From Macrotrachela quadricornifera (Eukaryota; Rotifera; Eurotatoria; Philodinida; Philodinidae): a stretch of 64,000 bases of DNA. How positions within the stretch are numbered: position 1 is the stretch's first letter; every line of letters starts with the position of its first letter. The notes beneath the pieces were generated by a model. That model had not been told where the DNA came from and ran no database searches. It was given only the letters and a program-made list of their open reading frames with translations. Position numbers and translations under genes: made by a program. Of this stretch, positions 23,534 through 34,092 are shown piece by piece. The stretch is taken from assembly GCA_022393335.1 (NCBI GenBank), contig JAJEKB010020494.1, positions 289,839 to 353,838 of the forward strand, in the 5' to 3' direction.

Positions 23534-24487
23534 TAATCTAAAATTTTCATTCAATATAAACGTGTGCGAAGATGATTTCTAACATATTATGATCTATTCG
23601 TTGATTTACTTCGAATATTTCTAATAAATAATATTTATGTGTTCGTCATACATCAATGAGCATGTGCACGAAATATGTTATACTAAGACGACACACATAC
23701 GCGCGACAAGTATTCATTGAAGAGGATTGATGATCATATAATGACGAATAGATAAAGAACATATATACTTCTTTGTTTTATGCTGCATTTGCAACTGTTC
23801 TTTTTCATATTTGATTTTAAAAAATCAGCTTTTTTTCGAGATTTTGTAGAATTAATATCGGAAAACGTTTATCAGTTCGATTAACATCCTTATTAAATAT
23901 AATATTTTGTCTTAATAAAATTCAGAAAAAAGCCAGGTTTATTTTTTTTTGTAATTCAAATTTCAAAGATGAGCTACTTCAATTACTTTCTTTATCAGAA
24001 TTCATTTACATTTGTTTCCAACACGACGTGTATCTTAGAAGTGAACTAGAAAAGAATTTGGTACTTTGCTCCAATTGTACGGTAATTTTTATAGGTGTAG
24101 ATCAATTGGGAACATCATCTTATATACTTTCCTATAGAAAGATGCAGAATGTGGCTATATATCGTCACAAATAGTTCGGGAGGATTCCATAGCATCCTCT
24201 ACTCCTTTATTCCAAGAAATTACGTACTAATTCTTATAAATAATGTTGTGAAAAATAATTATAAAACATGTGTAGTATTTTTGCTACTATGGAAGTCAAA
24301 GGGTTAAAAAAAAGAGACCAGTACTACAAGGTTAAATGATTTTTTATTGAGCTAAAGCAAAATATGATTGAAATTAATTTGTACATGGACGATCATATAA
24401 AAGACATATAGATAATGATATAAAATCAATTTACCAGCATCATCATAGACATAAAAATCGCAAAAAAGAAGTTATTTTATGTAGAAT
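23534..24487. promoter_or_regulatory. Upstream region of the FKBP gene and AT-rich spacer
   Basis: No gene seen. It should contain the leftward FKBP promoter, but no core element could be assigned with confidence. Confidence 0.35.
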
Positions 24488-25373
24488 TACTTAGGTTTGT
24501 CCAAAAGTAGTGGTGGTAGTTCCTTTTTTGCTCTATTTTTCTATGCTATTTTGTCAATAATCATTTAGTATCATAGTATTAAAATTTTGATAAAAGCTAA
24601 TTTTGTTGACACCTAGCTGGTTGTCTTAGAGCATGGCATGTGATGCGTTTTGTATTATATTTTATGATTATTTATGACATTGTATTGAAAAAGCAAGATA
24701 TATCACAAGATGCAGAAGGAAAAGCTGTACAATTTATATAGGGCTATTTATTTTATAGTTGCACTTTTTAGTTTCAAAGTGAAAAAAACTCTGAGCGGTC
24801 AAATATCGACGTTGCGTAAACAGCACGATTTTTTTTGGTAAACGTTGTATTCATTTTTCTCTGTGCCATTCTCTTATAGTTGATATGTTTATTAGAAAAA
24901 CAAAATAAGCTATGCGATGCAGCGTGAAAAGCTCTATAATTTTCAAAGAAAAACTATAAAAAGATGACAGGGTAGAAAACAAATATGGCTCTTACCAGAA
25001 AAACATCCTATTTTCGCAATTTCCATATTTGGTCGCTCAGAGTTTTGTTCACTTCGAAAGCAAAAAGTGCAACTATAAATTAAATAGCCATATGTAAATT
25101 CTAGAGCTTTTCACTCTGCATCTTGCATTATATTTTATTATTTTAATACAACGTGCTAAACGCTAATAAAATGATATTCAAAAGTGTTATATATGTTATG
25201 AGCTAAAACACCCAGTCAGGTACTGACAAAAAAAATTTTTATCAAAATTTTATTACTATGATATTAAATGAATATTGATAAAATAGCATGGAAAAATAGA
25301 GCAAAAAGCGTTGTATCTTTTTATGAAAAACGAAAAAGGTACTACTGTCACTACTTTTGGACTGACCTAAATA
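24488..25373. mobile_element. Non-autonomous inverted-repeat element, copy 2
   Basis: The ends TACTTAGGTTTGTCCAAAAG and (reversed) TATTTAGGTCAGTCCAAAAG flank about 0.89 kb that folds back over most of its length. Inner arms around 24720-24815 and 25020-25130 carry AAAAAGTGCAACTATAAA and AGCTTTTC..GCATCTTG motifs shared with copy 1 (6.8-7.7 kb). It encodes no protein. Confidence 0.8.
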
Positions 25374-25999
25374 AAAAATAATTTGTCTGTTTTATTTAGA
25401 TTAATTTCGATAATAATACGAATAGTGCGTATATTTAATTGAAAAAATAACTATATTATGCATGATAATAAAGAATAGTCGTTTATATGTGCATCGAATC
25501 ATGATCGTAGTCTTACACTCCGCTATTAGGGCCAGGAGGGACCGTTGTAGTTACTTGAATAATCTCGATATAATCGTCAGTTTTGGCGATTAATTAACGA
25601 TTTTTTTCCGATTTTGATCACATAGGATGACGCTGGCATCTCCCATAGATCGAATATCTGAAGCTTTTTTCGCTACAATTTTTAAAAAAGATTCACTTTG
25701 TATTTTTCTTTTTAAAAATAATCTCATCGTATTCGAAAGAAGGCAGGTATCATAACTGGACAAACATTAGAATCGCTAAAATATGATTGAATTTTGAAGA
25801 AATACTAATCACTTTATTTCAATTATCAATCATATTGATTTCTCATATATTATGAAATATATTGAATTTGAAGGCCGGGACGAAGTAGTCGTCAAATAGA
25901 TGGTTTCAAGGTCGGCCAATATTATAAAGCGGAATACAAAAGTGACGTATTTATTGTGGTCTGCTGTAACGAGCTAGCATTCAATAAGAACAGTTTTTA
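25374..25999. other. AT-rich DNA with possible repeat debris
   Basis: No gene supported. Short GC-richer patches near 25520-25560 and 25870-25920 look like remnants of mobile DNA but were not identified. Confidence 0.35.
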
Positions 26000-26157
26000 T
26001 CTAAATTTTACCATTAAGAGATTAGTTTAATAGTGATCAAATAGCATAGAAAGATAGAGCATCTTTTTCTCTATCATCCTATGTAAAAATGAACTTCTAT
26101 CAAGCTTCGTATGTAGTACTAAAATGTCATTGCCACTACTTTTGGATACCCCCTATG
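26000..26157. mobile_element. Solo end of the same inverted-repeat family
   Basis: The sequence AATAGCATAGAAAGATAGAG and an outer end CCACTACTTTTGGATACCCC match the right ends of the 6.8 and 24.5 kb elements. No left end was found nearby, so this looks like a truncated copy. It abuts an open exon on its right. Confidence 0.6.
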
Positions 26158-26412
26158 TAATGCACGTATTTGTGTCAGAACATCAGCAAAAACTCCTTCA
26201 TCAACACATAGAATGTCATCAATCATTGATTCTCCTTTACTAACCATATCAGATTCAATAGTAATTTGTTCGTGGTGTATTTCTTTCTCTTTCAATTCAT
26301 TCACATTATGAATATTCTTCGTTTCCAACAGCATGTCAGTTTTAACATCGGCTGCCTCAGTAGGCGATAATTTCTGATATGCAACAGTGCTAGCATTTTG
26401 CAGTGCACTCAT
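26158..26412 (-). pseudogene. Truncated exon of an unknown protein
   Basis: An open minus-strand frame from the ATG at 26412 encodes about 85 residues of balanced, acidic, protein-like composition (KLSPTEAADVKTDMLLETKN, DDILCVDEGVFADVLTQIRA). The frame then runs into the end of a mobile element at 26157. I do not recognise the protein. It may be the remaining 5' exon of a gene cut by the insertion, or a chance open frame. Confidence 0.35.
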
Positions 26413-26842
26413 TTGTATGAAGATTAGATAAAACAAGTAATTGAGATGTAATTCATTAGCCCTAGCTAGCAAAAAACGCATCAAAGAACATTAAATTTGT
26501 TTATGATAAATATTCGACTACATAGTGTTTCTCGATTTAAAGAATGAACACATCTGTAGTCAATATGCTATAGGCGTTTTTTTCTAAAAAAATTCGCATT
26601 CTACGTCGAAAGAGTTTTCATTAGTCCGACAATAAAATAGCTCATCAGTAAAATATGTTTATCACATCTTGATTTCATATCATTCTCCACATTCTGTTAC
26701 TATCTATTATGTTGATTAGCTATTTCATTGTGTAACAGCTTTCAGCTTGAGTTTTTTTTTAAACACACTACTCATTTTACCTTTCTTGCATTAAATCAGA
26801 GTAACTGTATAGAAGAAAAAAATGAATTTTGTTTTTAAATGA
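26413..26842. other. AT-rich spacer
   Basis: No gene or element recognised before the foldback structure begins. Confidence 0.4.
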
Positions 26843-27865
26843 CAATTATCATCATAATTTGAATGCAGCTAATCGAGTTTTAGTTTAAAATCAATAACCT
26901 ATTGATTTCTATTTTTTAGTTGTTTTTTATTTAATTATTTTGTCTTTTTTCTTCTTATTTATTTGATTCTTTATTTTTTCTTTCTTTTTCTTTAAAAAAT
27001 AAAGAATAAGATGAAATATGAATAGAAAACGATATCTAAATGAAAAATGAATAGATAAAGATGAGCATATGTATATTCTTTTTTCTTTAGTTTAATTTTC
27101 GATCTTCTCGATCATCATCAGAACGTATTGGATGTTGTGTTGTTGATAAATATGATATATGTAATAGATTTAAGTATTATATCATATAATAATATATTTT
27201 TCTAATAATCGTAATCATTTTCATATTAATCAATAATGTTCTATATTGAACTAGAGATTGTTATTGACTTTTCTAATAATGATAATACTATTATATCATT
27301 TCCATATTATCATATAGCCATAGTCAATTGTCCATCACCTAATTTATTGTGAATAACCATTTTTAATCTTAATATTTTGATCATTTTTGTTATAATAAAG
27401 TAACATAAATAAATCATTTTTGTAGGTTGTAATGTTGTTGTTGAAAACAATATAAACATCATATAATTAATTTAGAAATTGAAGTACTAATAAATAATTT
27501 AATTGTAGAACAATCTCTATAATAGAGATTTTTATTAAATTGTACCATGTTTGTAATTGCTTGTCACAATACAACATCCAATACGTTCTGATGATGATCG
27601 AGAAGATCGAAAATTAAACTAAAAAAAAAAGAATATACATATGCGCATCTTTATCTATTCATTTTTCATTTAAATATCGTTTTCTATTCATATTTCATCT
27701 TATTCTTTATTTTTTAAAGAAAAAGAAAGAAAAAATAAAGAATCAAATAAATAAGAAGAAAAAAGACAAAATAATTAAATAAAAAACAACTAAAAATAGA
27801 AATCAATAGGTTATTGATTTTAAACTAAAATATGATTAGCTACATTCAAATTATGATGATAATTA
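26843..27865. mobile_element. 1-kb foldback element with ~300-bp near-identical arms
   Basis: The left arm (about 26843-27143) and right arm (about 27565-27865) are reverse complements with very few differences over ~300 bp, including the inner GAACGTATTGGATGTTGT and the outer AATTATCATCATAATTTGAA. The ~420-bp centre has no coding frame. High arm similarity suggests recent insertion or ongoing gene conversion between arms. No transposase or clear target duplication was seen. Confidence 0.85.
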
Positions 27866-28849
27866 ATACAAAATCTATGTTAAAATTAAAATATTCATTT
27901 ATTTACAATTCAAATTTATTTTGAATAACAAGAAAAAGTTTAAAAGAAATTCAACCTTTTCTTCTTCTTCTCCTCATTTTTTAGCATCAACCAACATTAT
28001 TAAAGTATGTAGATATCATACTGACTATTTTTTTTATAATATTGCACGACATGGAACATGAAAGAAAAATAGAATTCAACCACAGTTCCTCTACAATAGG
28101 AGACAGAATGTGTTACCGAACTGTACATGCTCGTCGAATTTTTTCTCTCATCATCATGTTACTTCATATAGAAAAAAGAACATCTGTTCCTATCATAATT
28201 AATGTCCATTTCAGAGATAAGTGGTTGTAGAGATTTTTTAATTAACTTTTGATAGGAAGAAGATAGAGGTCTGCAATTTTCACCGTTGGAACGAGCAGAT
28301 GAGGTCACATCAAATCATACATGACAAGATTTTCTAACAGCTTTCTTAAAGATTTTAGCCAAATATTTTCAAAGAATTGCTCTTTTCTCCTACGTTCAAA
28401 AAGTGATTTTTTCATCAAAATACTATAAAAAACTGATAGTTTTCGATCATTTTGCTGGAAAAAAATCAGGTGGTAAATTGTGTTTCGGTGGTTTGAATGT
28501 CCTGCTGTTAGTGGTCAAGGATAGAATCTTGGTACAGTTTTGTATAAATGAGAGATGAGTAAACTGTATTACAAACAAACGCAAGGACAGAATTGACTTC
28601 GTTAAAGAGATGCTGATGGTAGAACTAAAGAGTTATATAAATACAATCTTATCAAAGACTTAAAGTTCTATATATGTTAAAATTACATGGATATAAAATA
28701 CATTTGTTCGCATACTTTTAGGAAAGAAAAAGTGAAAGATACAAATATTTATATTTATTTGGTTAGAATGTTTGACAAATCAGACACCAAATCAAAATAG
28801 AAAAGAAAAATTTTATTCAACTGATGAACTCTGATTTATGATAATTAGA
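27866..28849. other. Gene-poor AT-rich DNA
   Basis: A short open frame at 28042-28230 shows no protein-like features. Nothing else was recognised. Confidence 0.45.
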
Positions 28850-29815
28850 AAAGCAAAAATTGGTCGAACAAAAAATAGTAGAACGAAAATTCACACCCAA
28901 AAATTGGTAGCTACGAAAACTAATCGATGCGAAATTAGTCCATACGTAAATTGGTCGATACGGTAATTAGTCGATACATTAAAAACAAGTTTACATATTA
29001 AGTGTTTCGATGAAGAACATCGATTCCCTCCATCAAGTTAAAAATGAAAACAACACGGCGTATAATCATGAAATTGTGTAACAGAAAAAGAAATATCGAA
29101 GGTACCTGAACTAAACATATAAAAAATGAAAAATCATACATTATAAGAGCGTATTCGTCTGTTGTAGTATCGGGCACAGTATTGTCGTGGCTACAAAATG
29201 TGAATGTTCGCAAGGATTAACGAATTGATTTCTGAATTTCTTAGATTTTTGATACTATCTATCAATGAAAAGTGATCCTCTCTCTGTAGATCGAAAACAG
29301 AGAGAGGCCATCAAAAATTTTTTGAACTTAAGGCACAAAATTCAGAAGAAATTCTTAAGGATCACTAAGAATGCAGAACGTCTCTGAAATGAAGGAAATC
29401 ACGAGGACTGTTACGAAGTGTTAAAAATTGAGGCAGAAGGGCGGGAAAAAATTTTGAGAATTTTTTCGAAAGGTTCTATAAATCATCGAAATTTTCAAGA
29501 GAATACTGTTAAGAATCGAGCGAAAAAAATAAAGTCTCTGAAGACTGGAAGGAGGCGAGTCCTCCCTCCTCTTCGGTCGTAACAGCCCTAGAAGTTAGTA
29601 AAATCATTAGATTTTAATTAAAAAACTGGCTTCATATTAACTTTTTTTACGAATAACTTTGATTGTGAAATTTATTTTTCGAGCTGAGAGGTTCTTTTTT
29701 GACATTTTCTGTTTATTTAATTACAAAATAGTCGACTATTTGTCATAGCAAATTATTTTCGTATCTATCAATTATCCGTGACCAATTTTCGTTTGACCGA
29801 TTTTCGTAGACCTGA
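28850..29815. mobile_element. Candidate element with iterated CGAAAATTGGTCGATACG-type ends
   Basis: The left side (28850-28985) contains repeated variants of CGAAAATTGGTCGATAC / GAAATTAGTCGATACG. The right side (about 29700-29815) contains the same units inverted (CCAATTTTCG, CCGATTTTCGTAG, TTCGTATCTATCAATTATCC). This copies the architecture of the MULE at 19.1-21.6 kb but with a different unit. The ~0.7-kb interior has no transposase, so it would be a non-autonomous or deleted copy. Exact ends and a target duplication were not resolved. Confidence 0.5.
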
Positions 29816-30566
29816 ATTCAACAACTTATATGATGTAAAATCAACCTCATTCAATTGAATCATATACATTTATAAAAGTGTTTTCATTATTTACTGAGCC
29901 CAAATAGCCTTCTTCATTTTTTATTCATCTCTTCCTCCTTTTCCTATATGCTTTTATTTCTATTCTGCATTTTTGTTTCTCTCTTCCTTCTTTTGTACAT
30001 TTTCATTCTTATCTTAGCTTTTATTTTAATTTTATTATTATTATTATAACTATCACCCTTTTTTAATTTATCTTTTATAATGCAGTGCCCTGATGAGTGT
30101 TTGAAATTTTAAAAAAATAGACATGAAACGCATCAGCATAAATATAATCTGCATTATTTTATTTTATTATTTTTTTTTTGTTGCATTTCTACAACAAACA
30201 CATTAATATTTTTAATAATTTCTACCAAAAAAGGGGAAAAAGAAAGTTTTTGTTGTTTTAAAATTAATCGGTAGCTGAAAAGTAAAATCTAAAATTAGAA
30301 GATTGATTTGTATTTAATAAAAAATACAGATCGATCGGTTTACATTTGATTCCTCGTTTTTGATCTGATATTTTGCCCATGAATAGAGCTCTGTGAGACT
30401 AAGAAAATCATAAACCTGTTCGTGCTCATAGCCTTGTGATCAAAAGTTAGGATTGTGCTACTGAATGGTTTCTTTTCATAATCTTTGAAATGCTTTTTTA
30501 TATTTCAGTCTTTCGATTCACGAATTATTGTCATTTTTCAACTCGTACTGTATCTAAAACTCATAA
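29816..30566. other. Upstream region of the lyase-like gene
   Basis: AT- and pyrimidine-rich DNA. A candidate hammerhead-like motif lies at 30080-30161. A possible splice acceptor TATATTTCAG near 30508 suggests a 5' UTR intron before the ATG at 30567. Confidence 0.4.
30080..30161 (+). ncRNA. Candidate hammerhead-ribozyme-like motif
   Basis: CTGATGA at 30090-30096 is followed by GTGTTT, a 16-nt A/T-rich loop and AGACAT (a 6-bp stem allowing G-U pairs), then GAAAC. This matches the conserved core order CUGAUGA, stem II, GAAA. An outer 9-bp pair (ATAATGCAG with CTGCATTAT downstream) flanks it. Against it, the nucleotides between the outer stem and the core do not fit a standard stem I, and no clean stem III is visible. 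Penelope-like retroelements, common in bdelloids, are known to carry minimal hammerheads, so this may be a decayed one. Confidence 0.25.
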
Positions 30567-32099
30567 ATGTCTCTTAAAGTGACCGAGAAAGATATGGTAT
30601 TGGTAATGGACGGCACTAATCTGGGATTAGATGACATTGGAAAAATTGTCGATGGAACGATTGATTTTTGTCTGAGTGAGAAAAGCCTGACAGGGATCGA
30701 AAAAGCTTGGAACATTGTTCTGAGTCTCATCGAGAGTAAGCAACTTATCTATGGAATCACAACAATGCTCGGCAACGATTTAAACATTCTCTTGACACCA
30801 TTGGAAATTCAACTGTTTAATCAAATCATCATCATGCAACATGCTACATCACTTTATCAACAACACACAGATATTGAGAATCGAAGTGTAAAACAGATTA
30901 CGCGAGCTGCCTGGATCATTCTGCTGAATAGCTTCGCTCATGGCAAGAGCAGTGTTCGCCCAACCCTCATCACGGAGATTATGAATCGAATCAAACAGGA
31001 TCGAGTGCCCTATCGTAATATTGAGGTTTGGGCATCGATTGGAGCAGCTGATTTGATCCCACTGGCACAAATGGCTAAAGAGATCTTGGATGGTGGCTTC
31101 CAGTTAGATGCCGGCGAAGCTTTGGCTTTGATGAGCTCAAATGCGGTGAGTTTGGCTCGGGCTATCTATGCTCTAGGTGAAGCGAAGAGATTCCTTGTCA
31201 ACGCAACCCTTAGTGTGGCTTTCTCCTACGAAGGTCTTCAAGCAAATACAGCGTGCTTTTCTCCGATTGTCATTGAATCCACATCAAATCCGTACAAACG
31301 TAAAGCAGCTAAATTGTTGCAGACACTCATGCAAGGAAGTCGATTGAATGACCCAAACACATCGATGAAAGTTATACAACCTTTCTTGAGTCTTCGCGAT
31401 GCATCTGACATCTTGGCACTCTTATATGAAGCAATTGAAATAGCTGAGGCATCGATTAGCAACGATATCAATACCCATCAAGGCAATCCAGTAATCGACG
31501 CAGATGAGAGAAGAATCTTGTCGACAAGTAATTATAATGCTTCGCACACTACCAATGCTCTTGTAGCCGTTGTCAATGCGATAGGAACGATAGTGCAGAC
31601 GAGCGAATCACGTAGTAGCAAACAGTATGATCGAGCATTCAGCGGACTGTCCAGTGGTCTTTCATCTGGGCAACAAGGTCGCTTCGATGGAATTTATACG
31701 CGAAATCTACCCTATTGGCTGTGTGCTTTAGTTCGTGACTCAATGCAACTGGTAATATCATGCTCGATAATACCTAGATTTGCTTCGAACTGCGGTATCG
31801 CTGAGAATATTGAAGATTACAATTCTTTACTGCCACAGGTTGTATCCTCAATGGAACGATTAATACCGAATGCTCAACGTGTCGTTTGTTTGGAATCAAT
31901 CATCGCTTGTTGTGCAATTGAGAGGAGAAATCTTACCGAGAAAGATTTGTCACCGAGGATGAGACCAGCATTTGCAGCATTTCATGCGACCTCTCCATTT
32001 CGAACCAGCGACAATGATCAGTACTCATTGAATGATGCCATGCGAATATATCTCGATTCATCATGGAATCTTGTCGGAGACTCATTAATGTCTTTATAA
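30567..32099 (+). CDS. Aromatic amino-acid lyase (HAL/PAL) family protein lacking the MIO triad
   Basis: A single 510-residue frame without introns, on visibly less AT-rich DNA than its surroundings. The family landmarks align along the whole protein. IYGITTMLG (61-69) matches YGVNTGFG, FAHGKSSVRP (123-132) matches the LxxGxSGVR region, ASIGAADLIPLAQ (156-168) matches GSVGASGDLAPLA, QPFLSLRD (271-278) matches QDxYSLRC, INTHQGNPVI (301-310) matches the NSATDNPLV block, and ILSTSNYNAS (317-326) matches ILSGGNFHG. In active enzymes Ala-Ser-Gly cyclises to the MIO cofactor. Here the segment reads Gly-Ala-Ala-Asp, one residue short and without Ser or Gly, and the catalytic Tyr of QDxYSLR is Leu. 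The ancestral deaminase chemistry is therefore unlikely. It may be a regulatory or repurposed paralogue. Absence of introns and composition are compatible with horizontal acquisition, but this is not shown. Confidence 0.85.
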   Translation: MSLKVTEKDMVLVMDGTNLGLDDIGKIVDGTIDFCLSEKSLTGIEKAWNIVLSLIESKQLIYGITTMLGNDLNILLTPLEIQLFNQIIIMQHATSLYQQHTDIENRSVKQITRAAWIILLNSFAHGKSSVRPTLITEIMNRIKQDRVPYRNIEVWASIGAADLIPLAQMAKEILDGGFQLDAGEALALMSSNAVSLARAIYALGEAKRFLVNATLSVAFSYEGLQANTACFSPIVIESTSNPYKRKAAKLLQTLMQGSRLNDPNTSMKVIQPFLSLRDASDILALLYEAIEIAEASISNDINTHQGNPVIDADERRILSTSNYNASHTTNALVAVVNAIGTIVQTSESRSSKQYDRAFSGLSSGLSSGQQGRFDGIYTRNLPYWLCALVRDSMQLVISCSIIPRFASNCGIAENIEDYNSLLPQVVSSMERLIPNAQRVVCLESIIACCAIERRNLTEKDLSPRMRPAFAAFHATSPFRTSDNDQYSLNDAMRIYLDSSWNLVGDSLMSL

Positions 32100-32485
32100 T
32101 ATCTTGTAAAAGAAAACAGCTCATTTAATCGACCAAAAACCAAACCGACCTCTAATGGCATATATCAATGTGATACTTTCAGCTTCTGCTTTTTCAGCAA
32201 CGAACATTTGTCGGAATTATTCACAGAATACTTTGTTGTGCTTCAGTTTAAAATAATTATTGCAAAAAATCGGATTGTTCTTAAAAATTTTAATTAATTT
32301 TAGCTAGTGGCGTAACTACTAAGGGAGCACGGAGGTGCAGCATTCCCTCTGTAAATATTTTTCCCTCCTCCCTCATCCGTAATTTTTGTCTGAAAATGAA
32401 TATTTTTTTATGATTTACTACTTATGTTATATTTGCCATACTCATATCCACTATTGCTGTTTAGCACTGGTTAAAAAAACAAATG
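32100..32485. other. 3' flank of the lyase-like gene
   Basis: No gene. The phrase CTAGTGGCGTAACTACTAAG near 32310 and a loosely inverted counterpart at about 34113-34145 (ACGTTACTCC) hint that the mariner at 32.5-34.1 kb landed inside older repeat DNA. Confidence 0.35.
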
Positions 32486-34092
32486 TACACGGTGTCCCAA
32501 AAATCATGATCACTTAAGAAATTTATTTTCCTCTCTTACTATTCGAACAATATGCTTAATTTATTTTTTATTTGATAGAGGAAAGTAACAAGTTTCTTTT
32601 CATATGAATGAAGTTTATAAATACTGTCCGAAAGTATTCTCATTAACATCAATATAGAAATTTAGACGTTTTTCAATTTCTAAAAAAACATCACATAGTT
32701 TCTTTTCTGATCAATTTGATTTCTCGGATTATTCTACTCTTTAAATCTTCTAGATTTTCCACTCGTATTTTTTGGACATTTGTTTTGATATGATCCCATA
32801 AAAAAATGTCTAATGGAGTTAAACCAGGCGAACGAGGAGCTTATGATATTGATCCATCTCTTCTGGCACAACTGTCGTTGAAAAGTGATAGATTTTATGA
32901 GGCGTTTTCTCTGTAAAATTGGATGAAAATAATTTTGCAACATGTCATGATCAGTGTATTGACTAACTTTTTCATCTTCAGAAAAATGAGGACCAATAAT
33001 TTGTTTACTTAACATTGCACACCAGACTGTAACTTTTCGCGAATTCATTGCAACATTCATGGTAGCAAATGGATTTTTTCCGACCATAGACGACAATTAT
33101 GTTTATTAACTATATCAGAAACATTAAAATTAACTTCATCCGAGAAGAAAATTAAGTCATCGCTATATTCATCTGTAAGAATTGGTATTAATAATTCACA
33201 CATTTCAACACGTAAATCTTGATCTTCATCAAAAAACTGTTGTGTTAAATACATTTTATATAGTTTGTATTTCAAAACATCGCGCATTGTACGCTGAACG
33301 ACGGATTTTGACATATTTACTTTTTCAGAAATTTCAGTTATGTCTTCTGTTTTACTGATGCTGATCTTCCTGATCGATTACGATTTTTAACTGAGCCTGT
33401 TTAATAGTAAGCACGGTTGGTATATCTTCTACATTTTCTAGTTGTAATTGGTGTTGAATCGAAGTATAAGATTCCAACTGCGTCATCAAAATCACGATTC
33501 GTATTTTCGTTTGTAAACTGTGAGGCATATTTCTTATAGTAGTTTGTTTAAGCTATCAATTTTTTATTAATTTGCTTATTATGTGATTCGTATAATAGCG
33601 TCTTTTAAAGATCCAATACGAAAGGATAATTTTTTTCGACAGATGGAGCGCTCGCACACTTCTCAAAGGCAGTTCGTACTTGACTGAACGACATTTTCCA
33701 TGACAACTGGATCGGAAGAGATGGACCAATATCATAGGCTCCTCGTTCGTCTGGTTTAACCCCATTAGACTTTTTTTTTATAGAGTCATATCAAAACAAA
33801 TATCTACAAAACATGAGTGGAAAATCTAGAAGATTTAAAGGGTAGAATTACCCGAGAAATGCAAATTGATCAGAAAAGAAACTTTGCATTATATTTTTTT
33901 AGAAATTGAAAAACGCTTAAATTTTTGCATTGATGTTAATGGGAATACTTTTAAACAGTATTTATAAATTTCATTCATATGAAAAGAAACTTGTTACTCT
34001 TCTCTTTAAAATAAAAAAAATTAAACATATTGTTCGAATAGTAAGAGAGAAAAATGAATTTCTTAAGTGATCATGACTTTTGGGACACTGTA
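32486..34092. mobile_element. Rearranged palindromic mariner element
   Basis: The outer ends read TACACGGTGTCCCAAAA on the left and, reversed, TACAGTGTCCCAAAA on the right, consistent with a TA-inserted mariner. Unusually, the inverted similarity is not limited to the tips. About 400 bp (32486-32890 and 33690-34092) are reverse complements, and both arms contain the 3' end of a transposase gene. The element is thus a head-to-head fusion of one minus-strand copy with a 3' fragment of a second copy. Confidence 0.8.
32734..33540 (-). pseudogene. Mariner transposase pseudogene
   Basis: Minus-strand fragments in several frames spell a mariner-type transposase. An N-terminal HTH remnant (EDITEISEKVNMSKSVVQRT) is followed by the first catalytic region LIFFSDEVNFNVSD, KVTVWCAMLSKQIIGP, and in another frame the C-terminal block PRSPGLTPLDIFLWD. 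At least two frameshifts break it, near 33350 and 33090 and again before the PRSPG block, so no functional enzyme is encoded. A second copy of its 3' end lies inverted at about 33690-33850. Confidence 0.8.

Noticed and set aside
30849..31471. Minus-strand frames inside the lyase-like gene
   Set aside because: Antisense shadows of a well-supported 510-codon frame.
33556..33765. 69-codon minus frame
   Set aside because: It is antisense to the duplicated mariner transposase 3' end in the right arm of the rearranged element.
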